Part shown: positions 32,054 through 42,693 of the stretch, piece after piece
How positions within the stretch are numbered: position 1 is the stretch's first letter
Layout of the letters: each line of letters opens with the position of its first letter
Origin: Psettodes erumei
Lineage: Eukaryota; Chordata; Actinopteri; Pleuronectiformes; Psettodidae
Assembly (NCBI GenBank): GCA_016785225.1
Contig: JAFBJZ010000952.1
Location: forward strand, 4,960,001-5,024,000
DNA length: 64,000 nt
Direction: 5' to 3'
Position numbers and translations under genes: made by a program
Notes under the pieces: model-generated
What the model was told of the DNA's origin: nothing
Seen by the model: the letters and a program-made list of their open reading frames with translations, nothing else
The model's database searches: none

Positions 32054-34208
32054 GTGGGCGCTCGCTCGGGCCGCGTGTCCGCTCAGATTTACGCTCTCAT
32101 GTGTCGCTGTAGCTTTTTTTTTTTAAGTGCTAGCTCAATAAAGGATGGGTCTTCTCAGTATTAACCCCCTCAGGTATTACAGCTTGGTCCATAAAACTAA
32201 AAGCAGTGACACGTGTCCGAGCCCAGGTCGGCGTGAACCAAACTCCCCCACGTGACGCCAGTGGGCGCATGATGTACGCAATGAGCCTCACCCGCATTAG
32301 TCTGATGATTGGTTCAGTAATTCAGAGTCGCGACAGCGTCGCCCACGCCCTGGGCTTGTGTTCACGCAGGTATGGCTCCGCGCAAATAACCCAGAAACGC
32401 ACGGTTCGGTGGGTTTTTCCTCGACAAATTTTTTTTTTTTCTAATTCATTTTATCCAGTAGAGGCAGATAACGGGGGTGTGGGTGTCAGCTGATCAACAC
32501 GTGCCCAAAATCAGCACGTAACACGCCCGTGCTGCTGCGTCTCAGAGGGAGGCAGTTAGATAAATCTCCGCCCTGCATGCTAACGCCTCATGTGCCCCGA
32601 AGTGTCCGATATCCACGCGTAAGCCGATTCACAAACGCGCGTGAATAAAGTGAATCCTCGCAGACCTGCTGTGACTTCTGAGGAGCTTGCGTGCCAGTTT
32701 GGTGTCCTTACTGCGCCACCGTGACCTCTTTGGAACCAAGAGCGTTGCAAACAGCCGAAATCTAAGGGGCCGAGCAGGGCGGTGTTCTCAGTCGCGTAAT
32801 ATCGCAAAGGCGTCCACGTTGACACCCGTCTTAGTGTCACGACTCTCGTGTCTTTGGCTGGCTGCTGTTTCCACGCAGATATGAATTAAAGATTCAAACG
32901 TTTGTGTGCGCGGCTCCGTCACCTGGATCCGATCATCTTACTAAGCTGAGGCAGATGCGGACCAGGCCAGGTGAATTATTCATCAGGAGGCCAGCCTCAG
33001 GTGACAGCCAGCTTACCTGAGCATGTTTTTGTAATCTCTTCACTGGGCCACCGGTCTGAGACGATAAGTGCTAACTTATAAGATATATCAGTACTCCGCT
33101 CTGTGAAAAACTCTCCTTGCAGCCTGAATTAATTTTAGACGGCGAGACCAAGTTTGCCGTGTATCTCAGAAGTTTGCTCACAGGCTGTTCCAGGCAGCTA
33201 CAGAGGGGTGGAGGAAGCACGATCAAATACTGCACTTGCAGCCTGCTGGACCTGACGCCACATTTGAAATTAAAGCCTCACCCCTCATGACAACATATAT
33301 ATATATATATATATACTGCACTGTTCTGAGCCATTAGTCCTTACTGTTTTCATGTTAAAACATGAATGTGGTAGTCTTGGAGAAAGCAAATTAGTTGGTT
33401 TTCCGTTATTTCCCCCCTGATGATTATCCGGCCTGTTGTCCATGTTAGAGTTGCATTAAAGGACCGGTGTGTGGAATTTAGCTGCATCCAGCGGTGAGCT
33501 CGCAGAGCGCCCTCACCCTTCATTTTCAAACCCGTGGTGTGGAAATTACATGCGCTCGTGATGTAAAAAAACATGGAAGGCGCCGGCTGGATCCAGTGAT
33601 ACGCTCGTCTTTACTGCAGAAGCATCATGCAGGGCTCATTCTAAGCTAATTCCTAGCAGTTCTTAGTTTCAGGTGATGTTATACACTCAAGACGATATTC
33701 AGTCTCTGACAATAGATCTCAATAGAGTCTACACGGCAGTTCTCTAATATCTAACGTGACTCAGCTGGAAGTAAGATTACACACCCGGCATCTTTCGACG
33801 CGAGGCTGCCAGCTGACAAGGCGTGTTTGCTGAATGATAATAAGCCATTCGTCCTTTTTTGTGCCGTCATCAGAGCCCCACCTCGTGTTCACCGAAGCTC
33901 CACCCTGTACCTGCCGCATCGACATCAGGGCTGCTGCCCGGGCGCAGCAGGATATGCATATATATGTATATAATGTTGCAAACAAAACAGTTCTTTTTGA
34001 CCCCAAATCAACCGGGATCTCTGGTGACTCCAACCTCCCGTCACTTCTCTTCTCCCGCAGGCCTGGATTCGGACGAGTCGTACGAAGGGGTGTCCGAGGC
34101 CAGCTTCAAGGATGCGCTGGTGTTCGACGGCAGCTGTCAGAGGAACAATGGCTCCGTGCCACAGGAGAATGGTATCAAGAAACACAGGTAGTGCTGCATT
34201 CCTCCCAG

Positions 34209-34250
<42 letters not shown>

Positions 34251-37200
34251 CCGCATCATGTCCTGTCCAGAGACTGCATGAAGGCGCCTACTAAAAGCAG
34301 TGCAGTGTGCCGGGTCACACCTTTTACCGACTTAGGGTTGAGCGACACTTTATTAATAGCATTTGTAAGACGTGGCTGGTGAAATATTAATATGTCTCCT
34401 GAAAAGTCAGCCAGAAAGAAAAGGGTCAGTGAGGGGCCGACTCTGTTGACTCATACGTTTCGCTGTTGCTGCAAAGCGAGTGGAAAATTACCACTCTGGG
34501 GAAGAGAGGCTTGACTCCATCTTTTGGCCCCCCCCACCTGAACAGATTTTCTTCGTGCATGAGCATCAGAGCGACGTGGGCTTGGGTCAAATTGCCCTTT
34601 TCTCTCTCATTACAGCGTTTGCCCCTCCTTTGTAATCAGCGCGCAGCATTTCTCTGTCCTCTGCCTCGCTCTCTCTGTGCTTCTGTATCGCCGTCATCTC
34701 TGGAAGGGCGTTTGTTTGGACACCAATCCGTGGCGGCTCACTTTAGGACCTCGTGAAGCTTAAACACCTTACAGATGGCGGGTTTCCACTTTAAGGAAGT
34801 TGGTGGGTTTTTGTGGAGCAAAGTGACTTTTGGGTCATCACCTTGTCCCGTTCGGGGTGTCAAACGCAAAGTGCTGAGGGTCAGATACTGGGGGGAGGCG
34901 TGTTTGTGCCCGCTCTTCATTCACGCCCAGTCACGCTTAACTCTCTCTCATTTCAGGACGTCACTACCTGCGGCCATGTTTTCCAGAAACACTGTCAATG
35001 TCTGGAGTATCCTGAAGAAATGCATCGGACTGGTAAGGACCTCTCTGCACATGCTGACACCGCAGCGGCAGTTCAGCAGCTTTCATCGGTTCCAGAATAT
35101 ATCAGACTGTGTTTATGACACATAGACGCAGAGCGTTAGGACCCTGACATGAATTCAGTCAACGCGTTGTGACGGCCGAGGCCCGCGTCTCAAATGCAGA
35201 CGACTTGATGTCGCGTGCGTTTCACAGGAGCTGTCCAAGATCACGATGCCCATCGTCTTCAACGAGCCTCTGAGCTTCCTGCAGAGAATCACAGAATACA
35301 TGGAACACACTTACCTCATCAACAGAGCCTGCTCGCTGCCCGACTCCATAGAGCGCATGCAGGTCAGAGAGCGGCGCACACGCACATGCACGCACACATG
35401 CACGAGCGTGCACTAAAATGGATGGTTTGTCCTCAGGCGGTAGCTGCTTTTGCTGTGTCAGCTGTTGCATCTCAGTGGGACAGAACTGGAAAACCCTTCA
35501 ACCCTCTGCTTGGAGAGACCTACGAGCTCACCAGGTACACACACAAACACACGCAAACGCACACAAATGCTCTTTTGTAAGGTCTCCAGTTTAGACTGTG
35601 TGTTTTGTTTTTTTTTCCCTCTCCCGCCCTCTGCAGAGAGGAGCAGGGTTTCCGGTTGGTATCGGAGCAGGTTTCCCATCATCCCCCGGTCAGTGCCTTC
35701 CACGCAGAGAGCCTGGCCGGGGACTTCGTCTTCCACGGCTCCATTTACCCTAAACTCAAGTTCTGGGGCAAGAGCGTCGAGGCCGAGCCGAAAGGGACCA
35801 TCACGCTAGAGCTGCTCAAGTGAGTCGGAGCGAGGGGCCCCGTGAAGACGTGCGCGCTCTCAGCAACGTTCTGCTCTGTTTGCTTTTCTTCTTGTTATTC
35901 CTCTTTCCTTTCACGTCCTGTCCTGACTCTCTTCCTGCGCCGACCCACGTCGCTTCACTCTCCTTCCTCTCCTCCAGGCACAACGAGGCGTACACATGGA
36001 GTAACCCTTACTGCTGCGTACACAACGTCATCATAGGCAAACTGTGGATAGAGCAGTACGGCACGGTGGAAATCGTCAACCACAGGTACGCAAACGACGC
36101 GCGTGTCTGTCTGTCTGTAGTAATGAGCACACACTCGGATCCTTTGTCAGACATGATGGAGCTTTGACCCAAACACACATTCTTTTAGGAGAAAACTTCT
36201 GCACAGAACAATATATAGTGCAATAATGCTCCAGCAAACACTTAATACCCTTTGTACGTGAGTGTTCACTGACTGTAGTTGACACAGACACTGAACCAAA
36301 GACAAATAAGAAGACCGTGTTTACCCTGATGCTTTCGCCTGTAGGTCCTTTCCTCTCGGGGTAAACAGTCCCTCGCTCCTTTTTTTTTTTTAAACCTGTG
36401 TTTGTTCAGCGAAGCTCTGCAAAGCTTGTTTTCTCCTCAACCGGCATCTGCACACAGCTGCACGGATTCCCACCAGGAGCTCACGTCCTGCACAGTTCGC
36501 CTGCGGGGACAAACCAAATTTTGTCTGCCCCCGCACCGATACCGAGACCTGGGCTTTGGCATCCCATACAGAGTGCTGATTCCACCTATATAAAATCCAA
36601 TATGCCAGTACTGACAAGTAATGGTTAAATTTCAGTTTTGATGTTCATCGTAAGCTCAGTTAGGGGTTTTTCTTCTCTCCTCCTTTCTGCTGCAGCACTG
36701 GAGACAAGTGTGTGTTGAACTTCAAGCCCTGCGGGATGTTCGGCAAAGAGCTGCACAAAGTGGAGGGATACATCCAGGACAAGAGGTGAGGGTTCAGGGC
36801 CGCGTCAGCTCCAGGACGAGCAGTGATTCATTTTTCTTCAAATCTGCGGTTTCAAAAAGCGGTGATGCTCATCTCGTGCTTCCGTTTCCTCCCCCATCTT
36901 TTGTCTGCTTACACGTACATTTTCTCTTCTCCATTTTCTCCCCAAATTGTTGTTCTTCCTCATTTCCTCTCCTTCCCGTTTCCTTTTTTTCCTGCATCAT
37001 TCCTCCTCTCCGTGCCACCTCCTCTTTCTTCTCCTGCTTTCCGCCTCTCCTGCCCTCGCTTCCTTCCCCTCCGCCCCCACCTCTGCCCCGTCTTTCCCTC
37101 TGGCCAGTAAAAAGAAGCGCTGCATCATCTATGGGAAGTGGACCGAGTGCATGTGGAGCGTGGACCCTCAGGCGTACGAGAGCCACAAGAAGCTGGACAA

Positions 37201-39044
37201 GAAAGGAGACGTCAAGAAGCACAAAAATGTGAGAACAAGTCAGAAAGCCTGTGGATTTACACCCGGCCTTCCTTTTTCATCTGAAACTACTTTCTGTATT
37301 TGTTATTACAAAACGTACGTTAATGCGTATATAAAGCATTCAAAGACAGCATTGTGTTTCCTTTATCTCACACAGATTGTGAATATTATTGGGTTATTTC
37401 TGTACTTGTTGTGTTGTGATTGTGTGGCTGGTTTTCTCTTTTTTTGGATGACTTGTCGGTGCACAGCGTTCTGTGAGGTCTTATTCCAGGTAAAACCAAC
37501 AGGTTTCTGTAGGCTGGTGCTGATGCTGTCAGCCATTCCTAAAACACGACAGATTGAGAAGGAAACCGTGATATAGATGATGACTATATATATATGTTTG
37601 TTTTTTTTCTAGGAGGAGCTGGAGGGAGCAGAGAACGATGACGCTGATGACATGCCTGAAATCCAGGAGACGGTGTGTGTGGTACCAGGGAGCACTCTGC
37701 TGTGGAGGATAGACTCCAGGCCAGCACACTCTGCCACGGTACAAACACAAAGACGTGCAGACCGACTCGAACTGCACCGCCATGCAGATCGCACGGCCCA
37801 TCCAAGTCACTCAGAGCTGCATGAGCTGTTGACTGTTGTTTGATTCTGATCGTCAATCTAACAGATTTGATGCAAACAAGAAAATGAGAGTGCACACGCT
37901 CAGCATCCTCCTCCTCCTCCTCTTTCCTCAGATGTACAACTTCACCAACTTTGCGATGTCTCTCAACGAACTGGAGCCCGGCATGGACGCCATCTTGGCC
38001 CCCACCGACTGTCGCTTCAGGCCTGACATCAGAGCCATGGAGAACGGCGACATGGGTAATTTGATTCTTCTCGGTGTTGCATGCATCTCTGGACATGCAG
38101 CGACTCGTTTGCCAGCAGCGCCCTGCAGAAACCTGCTTCTTGTTAGATAGATGAATTAAAAAGTACAATTACAGCTCACATGAAAGTTATTCTCAGGACT
38201 TTTAAGTAGTGCTACAGAAGCGTGTCCCTTAAAATGACTCCCAGTGAAACAGAATATTGATAATAAGACAATGCTGCCACCTGCTGGAGGTCACCGTCAC
38301 TGCCTCGTGGGTCATCCCAGTGTTTACAGCTTTGAAATGTTATTGAAATGAAACACTCCTCCTGGCACAGGCCTCTTTTACTTGACCCCGAGCTCCATGG
38401 TGCGGTGTTGTGTTTGTGCAGATGAGGCCAGCAGGGAGAAGGAGAGACTGGAGGAGAAGCAGAGGGCTGCCAGGAAGGAGAGAGCCAAGAATGAAGAGGA
38501 GTGGTCCACCAGGTAGGAGGCGTTCGCTTCAGTCAACACAACTGCATCGTTTAACGCTCGCATCGCGTTACGGAAACACAAAAGACCTCTCGCATCTGAG
38601 CGAGTTTCATATTTGCCTTGAGCGAACCAATCCCAGCGGGTGATGTCTCCTCAAAAGACACTTTGCTGTCATCTGTGGAGAACAGTGCTAATGATGTGAG
38701 AGATGGTATTTTCTTCAGTTTTAATTTTAAATTGACAGTGGATATTAATAGACAAAAATGCCGTTATGCGCGTCTTTTGATGAGCTGAGCAGAATCTCAA
38801 TAATAGATAACAGGCTTAAAGCAGTCACAGACAGCAAGATGACATTTTTAGTTCTCGAAGTTACACAGAGATAGAATTGGTTTCATTTTATTTATATGTT
38901 ATAAAGAAATAGAAATTAAAATCTGCGTTTGTGTCTTTCAGGTGGTTCCAGATGGGCACCAACCCGTACACTGGCTGTCAGGACTGGATCTACTCTGGAG
39001 GCTACTTCAGTAGGAACTACCAAGACCTGCCCGACATCTACTGA
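32017..39044 (+). CDS. osbpl2: osbpl2, complete coding region in 13 exons (472 aa)
   Basis: Oxysterol-binding protein-related protein 2, a lipid-transfer protein that exchanges sterol and phosphoinositide between the ER, plasma membrane and lipid droplets. CDS join: 32017-32053, 34061-34187, 34957-35032, 35228-35362, 35437-35534, 35637-35819, 35978-36085, 36696-36785, 37108-37228, 37613-37738, 37932-38055, 38422-38512, 38942-39044. The total is 1419 nt and every phase closes. The protein has no PH domain, an N-terminal FFAT-like motif (EFYDAVT, residues 6-12) and one ORD domain from about residue 55 onwards. The OSBP fingerprint EQVSHHPP is at 168-175 and the lipid-contact motif GKPFNPLLGETY at 143-154. 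Length and sequence are close to human OSBPL2 (480 aa), and the C-terminus NYQDLPDIY matches the family ending. Function is by homology. Confidence 0.97.
33295..33315. repeat. (AT)n microsatellite
   Basis: About 10 AT units in an osbpl2 intron. Confidence 0.9.
33456..33747. repeat. interspersed repeat, non-autonomous, inverted ends
   Basis: Begins TTAAAGGACCGGTGTGTGGA and ends ACACGGCAGTTCTCTAA, giving imperfect inverted termini. The internal blocks ATCCAGCGGTGAG, CAGGTGATGTTATACAC and CAATAGATCTC resemble a common teleost repeat. It sits in an osbpl2 intron and has no coding capacity. Confidence 0.6.
34061..34187 (+). CDS. osbpl2: osbpl2 exon 3
   Basis: Residues about 13-54, GLDSDESYEGVSEASF...PQENGIKKHR. 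The acceptor is CTCCCGCAG|GCC and the donor CACAG|GTAGTG; it enters in phase 1 and leaves in phase 2. This is the acidic, poorly conserved linker between the FFAT-like motif and the lipid-binding domain. The end PQENGIKKHR matches the human protein almost exactly. Confidence 0.95.
34188..34956 (+). other. osbpl2 intron between exons 3 and 4
   Basis: 769 bp intron. It has a GT microsatellite (34212-34249) only about 25 bp from the donor. Nothing else was recognised. The other introns over 300 bp (36086-36695, 36786-37107, 37229-37612, 38056-38421, 38513-38941) also hold no recognisable gene. Confidence 0.85.
34212..34249. repeat. (GT)n microsatellite
   Basis: About 19 GT units beginning 25 bp after the donor of osbpl2 exon 3. 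Confidence 0.95.
34957..35032 (+). CDS. osbpl2: osbpl2 exon 4 (start of ORD)
   Basis: Residues 55-80, TSLPAAMFSRNTVNVWSILK plus KCIGL. The acceptor is CATTTCAG|GAC and the donor CTG|GTAAGG, leaving in phase 0. The VWSILKKCIGLELSK region starts the OSBP-related domain and forms part of the flexible lid over the lipid pocket in the family. Confidence 0.95.
35228..35362 (+). CDS. osbpl2: osbpl2 exon 5 (ORD)
   Basis: 45 codons, residues 81-125: ELSKITMPIVFNEPLSFLQR...NRACSLPDSIERMQ. Both junctions are phase 0 (TTCACAG|GAG and CAG|GTCAGA). The ITMPIVFNEPLSFLQ segment is near invariant in the ORP2 group and begins the core barrel. Confidence 0.97.
35437..35534 (+). CDS. osbpl2: osbpl2 exon 6 (ORD core)
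   Basis: Residues 126-157: AVAAFAVSAVASQWDRTGKP followed by FNPLLGETYELTR. The acceptor is GTCCTCAG|GCG and the donor ACCAG|GTACAC. It carries GKPFNPLLGETYE (residues 143-155), whose lysine (K144 here) corresponds to the family residue that contacts the phosphoinositide headgroup. Confidence 0.97.
35637..35819 (+). CDS. osbpl2: osbpl2 exon 7 (OSBP fingerprint EQVSHHPP)
   Basis: Residues 158-218. It includes RLVSEQVSHHPPVSAFHAES with the diagnostic EQVSHHPP at 168-175, whose two histidines bind the phosphoinositide phosphate in the family. It also includes FHGSIYPKLKFWGKSVEAEP and ends TITLELLK. The donor CTCAA|GTGAGT splits the last lysine codon; the acceptor is CTGCAG|A. Confidence 0.98.
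35978..36085 (+). CDS. osbpl2: osbpl2 exon 8 (ORD)
   Basis: Residues 219-254: HNEAYTWSNPYCCVHNVIIG followed by KLWIEQYGTVEIVNH. The acceptor is CTCCAG|GCAC and the donor CACAG|GTACGC. The phases match exons 7 and 9. The sequence is nearly identical to the human exon. Confidence 0.97.
36696..36785 (+). CDS. osbpl2: osbpl2 exon 9 (ORD)
   Basis: Residues 255-284: STGDKCVLNFKPCGMFGKEL then HKVEGYIQDK. The acceptor is GCTGCAG|CAC and the donor AAGAG|GTGAGG. The intron upstream (36086-36695) is 610 bp with nothing recognised in it. Confidence 0.97.
37108..37228 (+). CDS. osbpl2: osbpl2 exon 10 (ORD)
   Basis: Residues 285-325: KKKRCIIYGKWTECMWSVDP then QAYESHKKLDKKGDVKKHKN. The acceptor CTGGCCAG|TAA follows a 200 bp pyrimidine-rich tract, and the donor is AAT|GTGAGA (phase 0). 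The lysine-rich end is a variable surface loop in the family. Confidence 0.95.
37613..37738 (+). CDS. osbpl2: osbpl2 exon 11
   Basis: 42 codons, residues 326-367: EELEGAENDDADDMPEIQET then VCVVPGSTLLWRIDSRPAHSAT. Both junctions are phase 0 (TTTTCTAG|GAG and ACG|GTACAA). The first half is an acidic insert typical of ORP2, and the second half returns to the barrel (VPGSTLLWRI). Confidence 0.95.
37932..38055 (+). CDS. osbpl2: osbpl2 exon 12
   Basis: Residues 368-408: MYNFTNFAMSLNELEPGMDA then PTDCRFRPDIRAMENGDM. The acceptor is TTCCTCAG|ATG and the donor ATGG|GTAATT (phase 1). It carries the strongly conserved TDCRxRPDIRxMENG motif shared across the ORP family. Confidence 0.97.
38422..38512 (+). 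CDS. osbpl2: osbpl2 exon 13
   Basis: Residues 409-438: DEASREKERLEEKQRAARKE then RAKNEEEWST. The acceptor is TTTGTGCAG|ATG and the donor CCAG|GTAGGA. This is the charged helix EKxRLEEKQRxxR that packs on the barrel in ORPs. Confidence 0.97.
38942..39044 (+). CDS. osbpl2: osbpl2 exon 14 (C-terminus and stop)
   Basis: Residues 439-472 and TGA: RWFQMGTNPYTGCQDWIYSG then GYFSRNYQDLPDIY. The acceptor is TCTTTCAG|GTGG. It matches the human ending (WLYAGDYFERNFSDCPDIY). The 3' UTR begins at 39045 and contains a (TCC)n run at once. Confidence 0.97.
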
Positions 39045-39054
39045 TAGCCCGCAA

Positions 39055-39087
39055 GCCTTCCTCCTCCTCCTCCTCCTCCTCCTCCTC
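39055..39087. repeat. (TCC)n repeat in osbpl2 3' UTR
   Basis: About ten CTC/TCC trinucleotides starting 11 nt after the stop codon. Confidence 0.9.
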
Positions 39088-39778
39088 ATGTTCCTCCTCT
39101 GTAACCCGTAATGATCTGCCTGTCACGAATTGGGAGAAAAATGTTAAGAATTCACATATCAGCCTTTAATCCCGTGTTAATCTCACTGCCTTCATCATCA
39201 CCATCATCATCTTCCCTCTCTTCAGAATGCCACACACCCAGCACAGATTGGAAAGAAGCCGAATGCTGTCGCTTCTCTCAAACTGTGCCTGCTCCCTGTC
39301 CGCTGAGTCTTCAGGTGTTTGTTAGTTTTGTTTTGATTTTTTCCTCTCGCCGCAGTCCTCATCATCTTCCGTGATTGTTTTTTTTCCTCACCTAATGACC
39401 AGCAAGCGTTTCCCATCTCTCTGCCCCGACAACCTTGAGAGCACAATAACCATTTTTATCCTTCCCGACCAATCCCGGTGGCAGAGAGCTGGTACGTGTG
39501 AATCAAAACAGCAGCCCCACGAAACTCACAGGTCCAGTCTGAATGTTTAAGGTTTTTACAATCGAACTCTCGCTCCTCCGAGAAACCACTTAGTCACGTG
39601 TCATTGGCGAGCGAAAGCAACATGAAGTAAGCCGGAGTAATCCCAGTGACAGATTCATGGACAAGGACGGACACCCAGTCAACGGGGAAATCAGGGATGT
39701 GAATGCTCCTTTGACTGAAGATGGATTTTGAGGAAGGTTTTTTTTTGGTAACTCTGAAAGACTCATTCACTCAAAAAT

Positions 39779-39784
39779 AATAAA
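39779..39784 (+). terminator. candidate proximal polyadenylation signal of osbpl2
   Basis: AATAAA 735 nt after the stop codon. No clear GT-rich downstream element was seen. It could give a short 3' UTR form. Confidence 0.35.
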
Positions 39785-40931
39785 TATAGATGACGTATTA
39801 CTCTTTAAGGATGAAATTATTATAAAGAAATAGTTTTGGTTGAATTGGTCAAGGCAAGCATGAGCTTCTTATTGCCCACGAGTCGTATCCCTAAAGCATT
39901 TACTCACTGTTACTCTTCCACTAACCTTGTATTTATCATTTGTGCGTCAAAATGAATGACATCCTGATGTTTCCTCCACCGCCAAGTGGAACGTGCAGCT
40001 TGAATGAGACCAGACCTGGGATCAGAAACAAAAAAAACATAGAGGCGATCCAGTGAATGTTGGCACAACAAAAGGCTCTCGGGCAGACGGGACGAAACCT
40101 GGGACTGGACGTGTATTATTTTGGAGCTTAATGTGCACAAACCCGAGGAGACGTCCTTTTGTGCAGCGCATCTTTCCAAATTTTGAATCACAAAACTTGT
40201 CAAACGCGACAAAGTCACACCTTCATGTCGCTCCTGGCAAATATTTGGACCCCGTGCTGCTCTGCAGCTTTGCCTCCACGTTACAAATACGTGATATTTC
40301 AGATAGGGGAACCGTCAGTGTTTTGCCTTTCACTCCAGCTGAGCAGGACGTCCAGTCGCAGAGGTCAGATCTAAAATCGTCCCGGCCGAACACCGAGCCA
40401 CACAAAATCACCTGTGGTGAAAGATTACACAGGAACGGATTGGACAAATCGGACTTTCATTTTGATCAAATATTGATGTTGATTACTTACGTATGCTGAA
40501 ATTCTAACAACCTATGCCTAGGCCTGTTTGCACTGGAGGAGGCGGAACATTTTGACAGCAAACACAAGTCGTCGTGGGCTTTTGTGAGAAAATATGCTCG
40601 ACGATGGAGGTTACACTCACTTAACTAACATAACCGACGGATGAGACGACTCCAGATTCCCCCCGCTGCCTGTCCTGCAGCAGCTGACCAACCCAGACGC
40701 CCTATGAGATCATCACAAATGTTTTTTGAATGTTACTCACTGTTTTCACGCATTTCATTCCTCGGAGTTTAAATACCAGATGTTTAAAAAAAGAAAACAA
40801 CCACATTTAATGTTTTCACTAGTGCATTTGGGAGCTGTGACGTATTGCGCAATATGGCTCTATGCAACTTCTGCAGCTCAACATGAACATTATGTCTGAT
40901 CTGTTTTTGTACAGTAGCTTTACATTCCTCA

Positions 40932-40932
<1 letters not shown>

Positions 40933-40965
<33 letters not shown>
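40933..40965. repeat. (CA)n microsatellite in osbpl2 3' UTR
   Basis: About 16 CA units. Confidence 0.95.
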
Positions 40966-40968
<3 letters not shown>

Positions 40969-41481
40969 CAGCCTCTGTGTGACTCAGCTCCACTAATGAT
41001 GACTTTGCCTTCTTAATTAATCTAAATATATTGTATTCCAGATAATTAACAATGATTACAACTTGCTGAAGTACTTGGCACTACAAGCAGCCTTGTATCA
41101 CATCATGGATCAATTACGATCAGTAACTTTACAGTTCCGTGTTCCCCTGTCACTCTTAGTGCCTGTTTCCATTCCTTTTTTATCCATGTGTATTATTTAT
41201 GATGTTTGCTGTTTAATGAAATAATTCTGTTGTCAAACTTCTTCCGTTGCTTATGTTGCTAATCCAAGCGGCTCTGAATAATTTTTTTCCCTCTTTCTCT
41301 TAAACATGAACCTAACCCGTTGTGTAGAGGAGTGTCTCGTCAGAGCTTGACGCAAACATCATTCACCAGCTCAACACTTTGTTACGTTTGACTGTGGCCG
41401 TGACGTCTGCCAGATTTACCAGCCAGTGCAGTTTGAAGGTAGACGGACTGGATTTAGTCATTTTTGTCAGCGTGTCATTAA

Positions 41482-41487
41482 AATAAA
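41482..41487 (+). terminator. candidate polyadenylation signal of osbpl2 (middle)
   Basis: AATAAA followed within 10 nt by a run of 13 A residues (about 41495-41507). The A-run could cause internal priming in cDNA data, so this site needs caution. Confidence 0.3.
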
Positions 41488-42049
41488 AGTAATTTAAAAA
41501 AAAAAAAATCTATGCTACAAACACTACTCACGTTGCACACTGTCACAGATTAAGGTGACACTGGTCAGACGCAACAGATGGCAATGAATCTGAACAGGAA
41601 CGAGAGTCTTAAAAAATAGTTTGACTCAAAAGTAGTTGCAGCTTGTGAGCGGCAAGCGCACGCATGGAACGGTTACATTCATCAGTGCAGATTCAGACTC
41701 TACCAGTTCGACTAATGCTCTGTCACTGAACTAGATTGAGGTTTTTATGTTGCTTTGAGTGTCGTTTCTTTGTGTTAAAAAATAAAAAGTCTTCTGTTGA
41801 ATTTTACCCTCCTTCTCCTGGACTGTACGGTTGCGTGGTTGTTGATGTTATCGTGTACAAGGGTTGCACAGAGGTAATCACAAGCAAAATGGCATATTAT
41901 TTTGTGCAATTGATTTATTTTTATAGTATTTAAGCAGTTTTTGGTGAGAACATTGTACCAGATGTTTTATTTTGAGGTGGGGGACTGTAAGGGGTCATAT
42001 CCATACTGTGGACAGCTTGGTAGATTAATGAACGGGGGAAATGTCTACT

Positions 42050-42055
42050 AATAAA
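42050..42055 (+). terminator. candidate distal polyadenylation signal of osbpl2
   Basis: AATAAA 3.0 kb after the stop, followed by T-rich DNA (CAGTCCTTTTTTTTGT) suitable as a downstream element. It is the last good plus-strand signal before the convergent minus-strand unit. Confidence 0.45.
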
Positions 42056-42075
42056 ATTCTAATTTCAGTTTTTGA

Positions 42076-42690
42076 CCATGTTTCAGTCCTTTTTTTTGTA
42101 AAAATAACATACATATTAAAAATATATGGGAACCGCAGTCTAAACGGAGTCATTTATCCCTGTGTTACATTATACTGAATAAATGGACAAGGAAGCAGAG
42201 TAGTTATAGAACACTGTAATCAAATAGTTCTTTTTATCATGATAATATGCGGCTCTCGGCGCCGTGCCCGGGCTAACAGCAGGGTCAGCACAGGCCAGTA
42301 AAGAGACTGTGCTGAGGGGCAGCGGGGCCTTGAGCTAAATGCTAACAACAGCGAGCTAACGCGCCTTTTTCACAGATTTTGACTTGCCGCGGTGAGAGAA
42401 GCACAGGCGTCGCTTATGTTAATAACATTAACAATGGCTCACGACAGCGTGACATAAGGCAACACGCCCAGAACCCTGTCCTCTGGGCTGGCATTATATT
42501 GTTGTTAAAAAAAACCAACTTAGTATATCATAGAGCCACTGTGAGGACTCAACCCTGTGTACCAAACTGCACAGCCGTCCATCTGCCGTGACATTTCCCT
42601 CCACAAACCTCACGTCAGCGCCGCAGGAAAAGTCAGCGGCATCACCAAGGAGTAAGAGCTCACACCACGGCGGTTGTTTTTATGTATTTG
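42076..42690. other. gap between convergent transcription units
   Basis: About 600 bp with a short CpG-rich patch at 42250-42370. No coding frame with splice context. It probably separates the osbpl2 3' end from a minus-strand 3' end. Confidence 0.5.
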
Positions 42691-42693
42691 TCT

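Larger units (their letters stand above)
32054..34060 (+). other. osbpl2 intron between exons 2 and 3
   Basis: 2.0 kb phase-1 intron. It contains an interspersed repeat (33456-33747), an (AT)n run (33295-33315) and CpG-rich sequence near its 5' end. No exon was recognised. Confidence 0.85.
39045..42075 (+). other. osbpl2: osbpl2 3' UTR (probable extent)
   Basis: Non-coding DNA after the osbpl2 stop, with three candidate polyadenylation signals on the plus strand (39779-39784, 41482-41487, 42050-42055). No other exon was recognised. The distal end is inferred from the last AATAAA before the gene-poor gap. It includes a TCC repeat and a CA microsatellite (40933-40965). Confidence 0.55.

Noticed and set aside
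36947..37576. 209-residue plus-strand frame
   Set aside because: It runs from intron through exon 10 (the KKKRCIIYGKW stretch is real osbpl2) into the next intron. The correct coding part is 37108-37228 only.
37584..38168. 194-residue minus-strand frame
   Set aside because: Antisense shadow of osbpl2 exons 11 and 12.
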